Positions 1-7,426 of a DNA stretch of 20,598 nt are shown here, piece after piece. Location of the stretch: assembly GCA_946611595.1 (NCBI GenBank), contig CAMODY010000012.1, positions 1 through 20,598 of the forward strand. The letters run 5' to 3'. Below the pieces are notes generated by a model. It had not been told where the DNA came from. It did not search any database and worked only from the letters and a program-made list of their open reading frames with translations. The translations under genes and the position numbers were made by a program. How positions within the stretch are numbered: position 1 is the first letter of the stretch; each line of letters begins with the position of its first letter. Source of the stretch: an uncultured Clostridia bacterium (lineage in GTDB: Bacteria; Bacillota; Clostridia; Lachnospirales; Lachnospiraceae).

Positions 1-1
1 T

Positions 2-217
2 ATCACCGCACTCGTCTTCGGTGGTATGCCATTCGGCGGTGGACGTCATGCAAGGATCAGCAATGCGATCATCGGATCATTGACCTACGTTATGCTTTCG
101 AACGGCATGCAGCTTGCGGGCATTCCGTATAACTATATCGATCTTGTAAACGGTATCGTGTTCCTGATCGTTGTTTACCTTAGCTTTCCAAAGAGCAAAG
201 ATAAATTGCTTCCTTAA
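2..217 (+). CDS. ABC transporter permease, RbsC-like (C-terminal fragment)
   Basis: Only the last 71 codons are in the window; the reading frame is open to the left edge, so the gene starts outside. The visible part begins ITALVFGGMPFGGGR and has two hydrophobic stretches, then a short charged tail ending KDKLLP. A Gly-rich loop followed by two last membrane segments and a short cytosolic tail is typical of the end of BPD_transp_2 (RbsC/XylH) permeases that import sugars or nucleosides. It is followed after 38 bases by a binding lipoprotein and then by a second permease of the same family. This is therefore probably one half of a two-permease importer whose ATPase is upstream. The family call is fairly safe because of the neighbours; the substrate is unknown. 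Confidence 0.75.
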   Translation: MTALVFGGMPFGGGRHARISNAIIGSLTYVMLSNGMQLAGIPYNYIDLVNGIVFLIVVYLSFPKSKDKLLP

Positions 218-255
218 TGGATAGAGAAATTGAAAATAAAAACAGGAGGAGAATC

Positions 256-1428
256 ATGAAAAAAGTGAAGAGAACATTAGCGATAATGCTTGCAGTCATT
301 ATGGCAATCGGACTGCTGACAGCATGTGGTTCCGGTGGTGGAGCATCCGGCTCCGGAGCAGCTTCCGGCGGCGGATCCAGCAGTGGCAAGACCAAGATCG
401 GTATTATGTACTTTACCTGGACGAGCCGTATTGCAACATCCCTTTGGGATTATTGTACCAATTATCTTGCAGATGAGTTTAATGTTGAGTTTACACAGTA
501 CACCTGCGGCTTTGATAACAACAGTTGTATCTCAACCGTTGAGAATATGATCACAGCCGGAGAAGATGGTTTGATCCTTCTGGTATCTTCCGGTATTACA
601 GAGATCGATAAAATCTGTGCAGAAGCAGATGTACCGTTTGCACTGGTAACAGGTAAACCGACCATTGCAGAAGAAGAACTTCTTTATAAAAATGCCAGCG
701 AGCAGTTTGTTCTCTGTATGCATCCGGAAACTGATGCAGGTGTTGCAGGTGCACATGAGGCACAGGTAATGCTGGATCAGGGTTATACAAAATGCGCAGT
801 TGTTTCCACTCCGACCGGTATGATCGAAGCCGGTGATATGGAAGATGCAGGCTTTATCGAAGCATTCAAAGCAGGCGGTGGAACGATCGTTGATGAGAAG
901 AGAGAAATCCCTGGCGACGCAATGATCACGGCAGCAGATACCGTTCTTGCAACCCACGGAGATGAGATCGATTTCCTGTATGGACTGCTTGATATCCTTC
1001 AGTCCATCGTAACTGATCCGAAATATGCAGATAAGGGCATCAAGGTCGTCTCCAACGAGCTTCCGGCTGATGGCGGCGTATCCCTCTTTGAAAGCGGCGT
1101 TCTGGCATTCTGCCATGAGAAGATCCCACAGCAGGCAGGATTTGCATTAGTTTCCATTCTGAACTATCTGAATGGCGATAAATATCCGGATGATCCGGGA
1201 TACAAGAGTGTAGAGCAGCCGTATACCGATATTTACAATGCTGAGGATTGCCAGTTGTTCTTAGACATTACAAACGGACAGAATGGAAATGATCCGGCAT
1301 GGAATATTGAAGAGTTAAAGAGCCTGCTCATTTCTGAAAATCCGAATGCAACTTATGCAGATCTGCTTGAGCTTGCACAGTCCTGCCAGATTGATGATAT
1401 CTGCGCAAGACACGGAATCCAAAGATAA
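256..1428 (+). CDS. ABC transporter substrate-binding lipoprotein (periplasmic-binding-protein type I)
   Basis: This 390-residue protein is the probable ligand-binding component of the importer formed with the flanking permeases, anchored on the outer face of the membrane. Residues 1-24 form a lipoprotein signal: KKVKR, a hydrophobic core, and lipobox L21-T-A-C24. A Gly/Ser-rich linker (about 25-44) follows, and the binding domain starts at KTKIGIMYF. The layout IGIMYFTW... DGLILLVSSGITEIDKICAEADVP... fits the Peripla_BP_4 fold of ribose- or purine-type binding proteins. The start is chosen at 256 because AGGAGGA lies at 244-250. An in-frame ATG at 217, overlapping the previous stop codon, has no such site and would spoil the signal peptide. 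The ligand cannot be named. A hairpin downstream may raise its dosage relative to the next permease. Confidence 0.88.
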   Translation: MKKVKRTLAIMLAVIMAIGLLTACGSGGGASGSGAASGGGSSSGKTKIGIMYFTWTSRIATSLWDYCTNYLADEFNVEFTQYTCGFDNNSCISTVENMITAGEDGLILLVSSGITEIDKICAEADVPFALVTGKPTIAEEELLYKNASEQFVLCMHPETDAGVAGAHEAQVMLDQGYTKCAVVSTPTGMIEAGDMEDAGFIEAFKAGGGTIVDEKREIPGDAMITAADTVLATHGDEIDFLYGLLDILQSIVTDPKYADKGIKVVSNELPADGGVSLFESGVLAFCHEKIPQQAGFALVSILNYLNGDKYPDDPGYKSVEQPYTDIYNAEDCQLFLDITNGQNGNDPAWNIEELKSLLISENPNATYADLLELAQSCQIDDICARHGIQR

Positions 1429-1473
1429 AAGATAAACAGAAACAGATAGCACGATAAATCAGTTCAAACGAAT

Positions 1474-1499
1474 GCCCCGTCCGAAGCAGCGGGCGGGGC
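1474..1499 (+). promoter_or_regulatory. GC-rich intercistronic hairpin without U-tract
   Basis: Arms 1474-1483 and 1490-1499 pair over 10 bp with one G-U pair around the loop AAGCAG. No T-run follows; the sequence goes straight into the Shine-Dalgarno GGGAG (1501-1505) of the next permease. This is not a terminator. By analogy with malE-malF type intergenic hairpins, it could protect the upstream binding-protein mRNA or damp translation of the permease. The structure is seen in the sequence; the role is inferred. Confidence 0.6.
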
Positions 1500-1511
1500 A
1501 GGGAGAAAAAT

Positions 1512-2528
1512 ATGGACAAGGTTAAAAAAATATTAATTAATATTGCAGGCACGCTGGCGTTCCCGGTGATTGTGTTCGTTGTGTTCTATGCGGTAACACA
1601 TATCTTTAACACGCCTTCTGTATTTAGTTTTAACCTGGTTCCAAACGTGCTGCAGAATATCGGCGTCGGTGTTTTGATCGCACTTGGTATGAGCGTTAAT
1701 ATGGCAACTTTCCGAATTGACCTGAGTGCCGGTGCTGTAACCACACTGACTGCCATTGTTGTTGGTTCCCTTGCTGTCGACCATGGCTGGCCGGGCTGGC
1801 TGTTTATGATCGTCTGCATGGTATTTGGAGTGATCTGTTCCACTTTTAACGGTGCGGTTTATGCCTTCTTAAAACTGCCGTCCATGATCGTATCTTTGGG
1901 CGTTACGATGATCTTAGAGTCCATTACGGTCCTTTACAGAGGCGGTGCAGGTATCGTAATTCTGCGCGGACCGATCAGAGAGTTCGGTGGTGCTCCGACG
2001 ATCTTCATTATCCTGATCGTGGCAATGCTGGTGTTCCATGTGGTTATGGAATATACTGGTTTCGGTTTCGACCAGAAAGCCTTTGCCGGGAACAAGAAGA
2101 TTGCAGTAGAAAACGGAAAGAAAGAGCGAAAGAACGTCATTATCTCCTACGCATTCAGCGGCATCTTTTTCGGACTTGCAGCCCTTCCGTATATCAATTA
2201 CTTTGGAAGTGTTGATGCGGCAAGTAATATGTCGTCTGCATCCGTTATGTTTGATGCCATGCTCCCGGTATTGATCGGATCGTTCATTGCAAGATTTTCC
2301 AATCAGGTCATCGCCATCGTGGTAGCAGTCTTTTCCATGAAGATGATGAGTTATGGACTGATCTGCTGCGGATTTAACAACACGATGCAGAACGTTGTAT
2401 CCGGTATCATGATCATATGTCTGGTATTTATCTCCGCCCGCATTGCGGCAGGAGAGCATAAGAGAGGTGTTAAAGCACGTGTTCTGATGCTGAATGAGAA
2501 GCGGCAGAAAGCATCTTTTATCAACTAA
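1512..2528 (+). CDS. ABC transporter permease, RbsC-like
   Basis: A 338-residue integral membrane protein with about eight to nine hydrophobic segments. The family region M-ATFRIDLSAGAVTTLTAIVVGSL (about residues 60-83) corresponds to the conserved LSVG segment of BPD_transp_2 permeases. The cytosolic loop AFAGNKKIAVENGKKERKNVI (about 190-210) corresponds to the coupling loop that contacts the ATPase. It starts six bases after GGGAG (1501-1505). It is probably the partner of the permease truncated at the left edge, so the complex would have two different membrane subunits plus the binding lipoprotein between them. The ATPase gene is not in the window. The gene ends 40 bp before an intrinsic terminator, closing the operon. 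Confidence is high for family and low for substrate. Confidence 0.88.
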   Translation: MDKVKKILINIAGTLAFPVIVFVVFYAVTHIFNTPSVFSFNLVPNVLQNIGVGVLIALGMSVNMATFRIDLSAGAVTTLTAIVVGSLAVDHGWPGWLFMIVCMVFGVICSTFNGAVYAFLKLPSMIVSLGVTMILESITVLYRGGAGIVILRGPIREFGGAPTIFIILIVAMLVFHVVMEYTGFGFDQKAFAGNKKIAVENGKKERKNVIISYAFSGIFFGLAALPYINYFGSVDAASNMSSASVMFDAMLPVLIGSFIARFSNQVIAIVVAVFSMKMMSYGLICCGFNNTMQNVVSGIMIICLVFISARIAAGEHKRGVKARVLMLNEKRQKASFIN

Positions 2529-2567
2529 AAATTGTTATTCAAAATAAAAATAGAAAAAGCATCTTTC

Positions 2568-2595
2568 GGGCATCCAAAATGGATGCCCTTTTTTT
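2568..2595 (+). terminator. Intrinsic terminator of the ABC importer operon
   Basis: Perfect 8-bp stem GGGCATCC/GGATGCCC (2568-2575 with 2581-2588), five-base loop AAAAT, then seven T (2589-2595). It lies 40 bp after the permease stop and 95 bp before the LysR gene, which should separate the two units. Confidence 0.93.
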
Positions 2596-2630
2596 GTTCA
2601 AATGGCTGAAGCGGGAAAAACAAGTGGCTG

Positions 2631-2649
2631 TTACAATTTATACTTGTAA
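2631..2649. promoter_or_regulatory. Inverted repeat upstream of the LysR gene, candidate operator
   Basis: TTACAA-N7-TTGTAA is a perfect 6+6 dyad 41 bp before the LysR start codon, and its centre overlaps a TATACT (2639-2644) that could be a -10 element. I see no good -35 at the matching distance. LysR-type proteins usually autoregulate through dyads in this position, but the classical T-N11-A spacing is not met, so binding by this particular regulator is only a suggestion. Confidence 0.35.
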
Positions 2650-2690
2650 AAGGGAAACATAGGAATTCAGGATGTAAGGAGAGATAGACC

Positions 2691-3614
2691 ATGCTTACAG
2701 AGTCCATGTTAAAGTGTTTTATGGCAGTCGCAGAAACACTGAATTTTACAAAAGCAGCAGAGGGGCTGTATCTGACCCAGCAGGCAGTCAGCCGGAATGT
2801 TTCCGCGCTTGAGACAGAATTGGATATGAAACTGCTTTCAAGAGATACGCATTCTGTAAAGCTTACCCCTTGTGGTGAGATCTATTATCAGAATGTCCGC
2901 AGACTGATGAATGAATATATTCAGATTGTCGGAGAGCTTAGAAGCCAGTTTAATGAGAGTAAAGCGATGCTGAATGTCGGTATTGTAGATTCACCTGACT
3001 TTTACCGCTTCCAGGGTGCATTCCATGATTACCAGAAACTGCAGCCGGACAAGTTTGCTCTTAAGGTTATCCTGGATCCACCGGACAAACTCCAGGAAAA
3101 ACTTCTGGATGGAGAACTCGATGCGATCGTGACAATGGACTGCTTCATCACAGAGCACTCAAAAATGGAGTATAAAAGTCTTGAGCAGACGATTATGAAG
3201 CTTTGCGTGTCAGAGAACAACCGTCTCTACGAAAAAGGGAAAGACTGGAAACATTATGCGAAAGAACCATTGATCCTGCAAAAAGATGCGGGAAAAAATA
3301 TCTATGACACGGATAACTTTATGCATGCGATGGTAGACAATCTGAATCTGAAGCCATCTGCGATCATTCTTATGAGTGACATGAGCAAGCTGGAAAAACT
3401 TGTGGAAGAGGGAAGAGGCGTAATGCTCTGTCTGGAGGAAAATCCATTTTTTATTGATGAGTCGATCGAAATGCTGGATATCCTGGACACGCCTGTAAAT
3501 TATGTTCTGGCCAGACAGAAAGATACGGATGCTGAATCTTTACTAAAGACAAAGAAATTATATCAATATTTAAGCCAGTGGAGACCCACTGACTTAAACG
3601 AAAAAGAAAATTAA
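2691..3614 (+). CDS. LysR-family transcriptional regulator
   Basis: A 307-residue protein with the standard LysR layout. An N-terminal winged helix-turn-helix (about residues 4-64, with NFTKAAEGLYLTQQAVSRNVSALE as the HTH core and LTPCGEIYY as the wing end) is followed by a linker helix. A two-lobed co-inducer domain then starts near LNVGIVDSPDF (about 88). Such proteins bind DNA as tetramers and respond to a small molecule. Length is usual for the family. AAGGAGA (2676-2682) supports the start. It stands alone between two terminators, in the same direction as the preceding ABC operon and convergent with the TPR gene. Its target could be itself (dyad at 2631-2649) or the importer; nothing in the sequence decides this. 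Confidence 0.92.
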   Translation: MLTESMLKCFMAVAETLNFTKAAEGLYLTQQAVSRNVSALETELDMKLLSRDTHSVKLTPCGEIYYQNVRRLMNEYIQIVGELRSQFNESKAMLNVGIVDSPDFYRFQGAFHDYQKLQPDKFALKVILDPPDKLQEKLLDGELDAIVTMDCFITEHSKMEYKSLEQTIMKLCVSENNRLYEKGKDWKHYAKEPLILQKDAGKNIYDTDNFMHAMVDNLNLKPSAIILMSDMSKLEKLVEEGRGVMLCLEENPFFIDESIEMLDILDTPVNYVLARQKDTDAESLLKTKKLYQYLSQWRPTDLNEKEN

Positions 3615-3629
3615 TCATTTTTAAAGCAG

Positions 3630-3655
3630 GCGGCACAGAAACTGTGCCGCTTTTT
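3630..3655. terminator. Terminator between convergent LysR and TPR genes
   Basis: A 9-bp perfect stem GCGGCACAG/CTGTGCCGC (3630-3638 with 3642-3650) with an AAA loop is followed by five T on the plus strand (3651-3655). The minus-strand TPR gene stops only two bases beyond. Read on the minus strand the stem is followed by CTGCTTTAAAA, a poor U-tract, so it should work best for the LysR transcript. Confidence 0.88.
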
Positions 3656-3656
3656 C

Positions 3657-4607
3657 TTACTCACTGAAATGTTCAAATACTGCTGCGAAAGGTGAAGTTG
3701 CTTCTTTGCGGATGTCATAGAAGAGCTCGCCTTTTTCTTCACATTCCTGGTATTTCTTGAAAGCGGCCTTGCTTTCTTTTTCTCTGCCTTCCCGTTTATA
3801 GATCAGTGCGAGGTTGTAATATGCGTTTGCGTGCATCAAAGGAAGCATCGGATTAAAGCCTTCCGGGATAAGAGTAGAAGCATCTTTAAAAACGATGATT
3901 GCTTTTTCGGTATTTCCGGTCTGATACAAAGAAACACCCAGATTAATGAAGGTCTTTAATGCTGTGATCGTTTTGGGACTTCTTTTTACCACTTCGTTAT
4001 AAGCTTCGATGGCACCGACATCATCGTGGCTGTCGGAAAGAATGCAGCCTTTTGTATACCAGCCATCCTGATAATCCGGATCGATCGCAATTGCGGCAGC
4101 AGCCTCTGCTAAAGCGTCGTTCAGGCGGCCTTCTTTGTGGTAGAGAACTGCCAGGTTGCAGTGGAGCTCAGCGCTGTCCGGTCTTAAACTGACAGCTTTT
4201 CCATATGCTTCTTCAGACATTTTATAGAACTTGGCTGCCTCTTCTTTGTCGACCGTTGTAAAAGCAATACGGCTGGTCACATTTCCTAAGTTGCACATGG
4301 CATCAATACAGCCGGGATCGTACTTGATCGCATTCTGATAGGATTCGATCGCCTGTAAATGCGCGTCCTTGCGGTTCATAAAGCGAATGCTCATGCCGCG
4401 GTTCAGCCACATATCCGGATCTTCCGGATTGATCTCGAGTGCTTTTTCGTAGCAAGGGCAGGCAAGATGAGGCTTACCGGTATTTCTTAAGGCAATCCCT
4501 TTATAACCCCAGAGTTTCGCGTTGTTTGGATCTTCCTCAAGTGCTTTTTCAATTAAAGGAAGCGCTTCTTCGTATTTTCTTTCTTTTAATAATTCATAAA
4601 TACTCAT
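3657..4607 (-). CDS. TPR-repeat protein, cytosolic, function unknown
   Basis: This 316-residue protein has no signal peptide or membrane segment. It consists of tandem tetratricopeptide repeats: the A..YE.AL.INP.D..MW pattern recurs as IEKALEEDPNNAKLWGYKG, YEKALEINPEDPDMWLNRG, YQNAIKYDPGCIDAMCNLG, YGKAVSLRPDSAELHCNLA, AAAAIAIDPDYQDGWYTKG and YNEVVKRSPKTITALKTFINLG. Two more divergent units follow near the C-terminus (VFKDASTLIPEGF, AFKKYQECEEK). That makes about seven to eight units, enough for most of a superhelix, so it is likely a protein-protein scaffold. TCTCCT at 4615-4620 is the complement of AGGAGA and supports the start. It is divergent from the flavodoxin/FAD operon and shares a roughly 230-bp intergenic region with it. 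No partner can be named. Confidence 0.85.
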   Translation of the reverse strand: MSIYELLKERKYEEALPLIEKALEEDPNNAKLWGYKGIALRNTGKPHLACPCYEKALEINPEDPDMWLNRGMSIRFMNRKDAHLQAIESYQNAIKYDPGCIDAMCNLGNVTSRIAFTTVDKEEAAKFYKMSEEAYGKAVSLRPDSAELHCNLAVLYHKEGRLNDALAEAAAAIAIDPDYQDGWYTKGCILSDSHDDVGAIEAYNEVVKRSPKTITALKTFINLGVSLYQTGNTEKAIIVFKDASTLIPEGFNPMLPLMHANAYYNLALIYKREGREKESKAAFKKYQECEEKGELFYDIRKEATSPFAAVFEHFSE

Positions 4608-4670
4608 AATCGATTCTCCTGCTTATCTGGCGGCGCAAATACTTCGCCTAATTCCCTTATTTTCAATGTA

Positions 4671-4679
4671 ACTATAACA
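4671..4679 (-). promoter_or_regulatory. Candidate extended -10 promoter of the TPR gene
   Basis: On the minus strand the sequence reads TG-T-TATAGT (TG at 4679-4678, hexamer 4676-4671), an extended -10 about 64 bases before the TPR start codon. The -35 region at 17 bp is poor (TTCCTT). This is the best promoter I can see on that strand in the intergenic region. Confidence 0.4.
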
Positions 4680-4764
4680 AGCCCGAATAGGAAAAGGAAA
4701 CAAATGAAATGCCAGCTTGACACAACGAATCCTTGTTGCTGAAACGTCTACATTATTGTTTCCT

Positions 4765-4794
4765 TTTTCACTTGCCCATACCTAAAATGATAAT
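4765..4794 (+). promoter_or_regulatory. Weak candidate promoter of the flavodoxin/FAD operon
   Basis: TTTTCA (4765-4770), an 18-bp spacer and GATAAT (4789-4794) lie 44 bp ahead of the flavodoxin-fold gene. The -10 is good and the -35 weak. No better pair is visible between 4680 and 4838; a TTGACA at 4717-4722 has no -10 at 16-19 bp. Confidence 0.32.
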
Positions 4795-4838
4795 TGTAGA
4801 AGCAGACGTTTATCTGAAATCTTTGAATGGAGAAGAAT

Positions 4839-5780
4839 ATGAAAGTTTTAGGATTAGTAATTGGAAGAAGAAATGAAACCGGTGAATATATTGCAAAGAC
4901 TGCGCTCCTCGGTGCGCAGGAGGCAGGCTGTGAAGTTGAGCTGATCAACTTAAGACAACTTACGATCAAACCTTGTATTGAATGCAATCAGTGTCAGGAT
5001 CCTCCTCTGGCATATAATGGACAGTGCACGATGAAGGACGATTTCCAATGGCTCGATGATAAGATCCTGGACAGCGATGGAATTATCATCGTACTTCCGT
5101 CATATGAAAAAACGATTCCTTCTGACTTTAAGGCTTTGATGGATAGGACTGGACCAAACCATGATATTACGATCCGTGAAGTTTTTGCCAAGAGAAGAAA
5201 AGAAGAAAACATTCAGGACGGAAGAAGCATTGACGAAAGATCCTTTAAACGCCGTCCGGTTGCATTTATCGGACATGGCGGAAGCGACTGGTGCAGTTTA
5301 AACTTGCCGCTTCAAAAACTCTGGGCTATCCCAATGGGCTTTCATATCGTAGATGAAAAATACTATAAATGGAACGTTATGCTCCGCACAGAAGATGACA
5401 AACTGGCGGAAATCAGAGCGTGTGGAAAGCATGTAGGAGAATGTGTCATGAATGGAACTGCAGAATATGTGGGTCCGAAAGGCATCTGCCCATGCTGTCA
5501 CGCAGAAGAATTCAAGATCAATGATCTTGCAACAGGTGCTATCGAATGTCTTATCTGCGGTATGCCGGGCAAGTTGGAAAGTGATGGGAAAGGTGGACTG
5601 ACTCCGGTCTTTAACGAAGAGGATAAGAAACATTCTCTGATTACAGATGAAGGACGTCTGCAGCACTTAAAGGATATGCTGGCAACCGGCATGAAACTTC
5701 GTAATCTTGACAGAACGGAAATGGATGCAAGAAATGAAGCAATGAAGAGCGTGCTGGTTCCGAGCAAACCGGAAAAATAA
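4839..5780 (+). CDS. Flavodoxin-fold NAD(P)H:FMN reductase / iron-sulfur flavoprotein-like, with C-terminal Cys4 module
   Basis: A 313-residue cytosolic protein. Residues 1-~150 match the FMN_red flavodoxin fold: KVLGLVIGRRNETG as the phosphate loop, and VLPSYEKTIPSDFKALMDR as the second FMN loop. C46-x2-C49-x2-C52-x10-C63 lies where iron-sulfur flavoproteins carry a compact 4Fe-4S motif, so it may bind a cluster. Beyond the usual FMN_red length (about 180-200 residues) there is C217-P-C219-C220 and C237-x2-C240, a rubredoxin- or zinc-ribbon-like pair. The start is at 4839, behind GGAGAAG (4829-4835); the in-frame ATG at 4827 has no ribosome site. It probably passes electrons to the FAD oxidoreductase 13 bp downstream. 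FMN binding is likely; the metal centres are inferred. Confidence 0.82.
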   Translation: MKVLGLVIGRRNETGEYIAKTALLGAQEAGCEVELINLRQLTIKPCIECNQCQDPPLAYNGQCTMKDDFQWLDDKILDSDGIIIVLPSYEKTIPSDFKALMDRTGPNHDITIREVFAKRRKEENIQDGRSIDERSFKRRPVAFIGHGGSDWCSLNLPLQKLWAIPMGFHIVDEKYYKWNVMLRTEDDKLAEIRACGKHVGECVMNGTAEYVGPKGICPCCHAEEFKINDLATGAIECLICGMPGKLESDGKGGLTPVFNEEDKKHSLITDEGRLQHLKDMLATGMKLRNLDRTEMDARNEAMKSVLVPSKPEK

Positions 5781-5793
5781 AGGAGAAACTATC

Positions 5794-7260
5794 ATGGCAA
5801 ATCTTGTTTGTGATATTGCTGTAGTAGCTGCGGGACCTGCAGGGCTTGCAGCGGCGATCGCAGCAGCGGAAAATGAAAAGAAAGTCATCATTTTTGAAAA
5901 GGCAGCTGTTACCGGCGGAACAGCCAATATGGGTATAGGGCCTTTCGCAGTCGAAAGCCATTTCCAAAAAGATATGATGGAAAGCCTGACGGTGGAGAAA
6001 GCCTTTGAAGATTATATGCGTGAGACAAGGTGGCATGTAGATGCAAGGCTCGTAAAAAACTATTTCGAAAAGTCCGGAGATACGATTTCCTGGCTTGAAG
6101 ACATGGGTGTAAAGTTTGCTGGGGCCAATAAGTATTTCCCGGGCTCCCACAGGACCTGGCATATGGTCCTTCCGGAAGACGGCAGTGTTCCGGGACCTAG
6201 AAGTGCAGGAACGATGTGTAAGCGCATGACAGAGCGGGCAAAAGAACTCGGAGTAGAGATTCGCACGGAGACACCGGTGAAAAAAATCCTGAAAGAAGAT
6301 GGAAAAATTACAGGTGTTCTTGCTGTTGATAAAAGCGGAGAAGAGATTATCTGCAATGCAAAGGCAGTGGTCATTGCGACTGGAGGCTTCGGCAACAATG
6401 TGGAGATGATCAAGGAAAACACCGGCTATACTTATGGAACGGATATCTTTAATTTCCGCATTCCGGGAGTAGACGGGGATGGTCTTCGTATGGCCTGGGA
6501 GGTTGGTGCCGGCAAAGGCCGTATGAGTATGGAAAAAATTGTTCATCTGGTAGCAGGGGTTAAGAATGACATGTTTCTTCCGCTCAGTAATATCTTTTAT
6601 CAGCCGAACCTGGTTGTAAACCTGGAAGGACATCGCGTTATGAACGAGGAACTTTTAGAACATACGTCTTATGCTTCCAATGTGACCGATATCCAGAAAG
6701 ACCGCAGGATTTATTCCATTCTGGATAAACGTATCATTGGAGCATATAAGAGGAACGGCGTAGATGTTCCAAATGATATGACAAAGATGTTCGGCGATAT
6801 CGTAGCATATTTCGAGGAGATGATGCCGAAGGCCGCAGAAGCAGCTCCGGAAAGCATGATCATTGCAGATTCTATCGAGGAACTTGCTGAAAAAATCGGT
6901 TGTCCTTACGAAGAATTGAAAGCGACGCTGGATGAATACAATGATCTATGCGAGGACAACTGGGACTCTGTATTTGGAAAAGACCGGAAATTCCTGCGTC
7001 CAATCAGTACCGCGCCATTTTATGCAGCGGCAATCTCAATCGGAGCTTATGGCTCGCTTGGAGGCATCCTGATCGACTCCGACCTGCGTGTCCTGACAGA
7101 GGAGCATATTCCGATTCCGGGGCTTTATGGAGCAGGCAGTGATGTGAACGATATTTATGACGGCTCATATGTCTTTACCTTCCCGGGAAATACCATGGGC
7201 TTTGCCTTAAATACCGGTCGCATGGCAGGGGAGAATGCTGCAGCGTTTATTGATGGATAA
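5794..7260 (+). CDS. FAD-dependent oxidoreductase, fumarate reductase flavoprotein-like
   Basis: A 488-residue soluble flavoprotein of the FAD_binding_2 family. The N-terminal dinucleotide fold reads VVAAGPAGLAAA (A12-x-G14-xx-G17, so the first Gly of GxGxxG is Ala), with E35 for the ribose and VTGGTANMG after it. A mid-protein ATGGFGNN and the C-terminal PGLYGAGSDVNDIYDGSYVFTFPGNTMGFALNTGRMAGE complete the FAD site. The cap domain lies between. The HHTMGG-type motif of true fumarate reductases is replaced by GAYGSLGG, and there is no haem or transit region, so the substrate is probably another enoate or an unrelated reductant. AGGAG (5782-5786) fixes the start. It is co-transcribed with the flavodoxin-fold protein, a likely electron donor, and is followed by a terminator. 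Confidence 0.88.
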   Translation: MANLVCDIAVVAAGPAGLAAAIAAAENEKKVIIFEKAAVTGGTANMGIGPFAVESHFQKDMMESLTVEKAFEDYMRETRWHVDARLVKNYFEKSGDTISWLEDMGVKFAGANKYFPGSHRTWHMVLPEDGSVPGPRSAGTMCKRMTERAKELGVEIRTETPVKKILKEDGKITGVLAVDKSGEEIICNAKAVVIATGGFGNNVEMIKENTGYTYGTDIFNFRIPGVDGDGLRMAWEVGAGKGRMSMEKIVHLVAGVKNDMFLPLSNIFYQPNLVVNLEGHRVMNEELLEHTSYASNVTDIQKDRRIYSILDKRIIGAYKRNGVDVPNDMTKMFGDIVAYFEEMMPKAAEAAPESMIIADSIEELAEKIGCPYEELKATLDEYNDLCEDNWDSVFGKDRKFLRPISTAPFYAAAISIGAYGSLGGILIDSDLRVLTEEHIPIPGLYGAGSDVNDIYDGSYVFTFPGNTMGFALNTGRMAGENAAAFIDG

Positions 7261-7286
7261 GTTCAAATAATCTCTCTCGAATTTAG

Positions 7287-7345
7287 TTTTTCCGCCGCGT
7301 TTTTACTGTGAAAAATACAGAAAATGCGGCGGAAAAAATTTTCTT
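7287..7345 (+). terminator. Terminator after the FAD oxidoreductase
   Basis: Outer stem of 12 bp, TTTTTCCGCCGC with GCGGCGGAAAAA (7287-7298 / 7326-7337). An inner CTGT/ACAG hairpin (7306-7309 / 7317-7320) fills most of the loop, and TTTTCTT follows (7339-7345). The A/T flanks are symmetric, so it may act in both directions. Confidence 0.75.
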
Positions 7346-7365
7346 AAAGAAGTTGAAATTCACTA

Positions 7366-7394
7366 TTTACAAAGAAAAAACAAGGTGATATAAT
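7366..7394 (+). promoter_or_regulatory. Promoter of the tRNA operon
   Basis: TTTACA (7366-7371), a 17-bp spacer and a perfect TATAAT (7389-7394) preceded by TGA, giving an extended -10 TGNTATAAT. The start should be near 7401, about 26 bases before tRNA-Gly. Near-consensus strength fits a stable RNA operon. Confidence 0.9.
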
Positions 7395-7413
7395 GTCACA
7401 AGTCGCGTGACAT
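7393..7413. promoter_or_regulatory. Inverted repeat across the tRNA transcription start
   Basis: ATGTCAC (7393-7399) and GTGACAT (7407-7413) form a perfect 7+7 dyad with a 7-base spacer. It overlaps the end of the -10 element and the likely start. In DNA it could be an operator; in RNA only part would be transcribed. The role is unknown. Confidence 0.4.
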
Positions 7414-7426
7414 GCGCCACTTTTTT

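Noticed and set aside
217..255. Upstream ATG of the binding lipoprotein overlapping the permease stop
   Set aside because: It gives a charged 13-residue extension in front of the lipoprotein signal and lacks a ribosome site; ATG 256 has AGGAGGA.
532..1116. 194-codon minus-strand frame inside the binding-protein gene, and similar ones at 1914-2459 and 14611-15096
   Set aside because: All are antisense to well-identified genes, have Cys/His/Ile-rich non-protein-like composition and no family resemblance.
4717..4722. TTGACA as -35 of the flavodoxin operon
   Set aside because: No acceptable -10 lies 16-19 bp downstream; chance match.
5641..6633. 330-codon open frame on the minus strand
   Set aside because: It lies antisense to the FAD oxidoreductase, has Cys/His/Phe-rich composition with no domain, and no ribosome site was seen; a shadow of the real gene.
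5794..7260. Assignment as a respiratory fumarate reductase
   Set aside because: The HHTMGG-type motif is replaced by GAYGSLGG and no haem, iron-sulfur or membrane-anchor subunit is adjacent.
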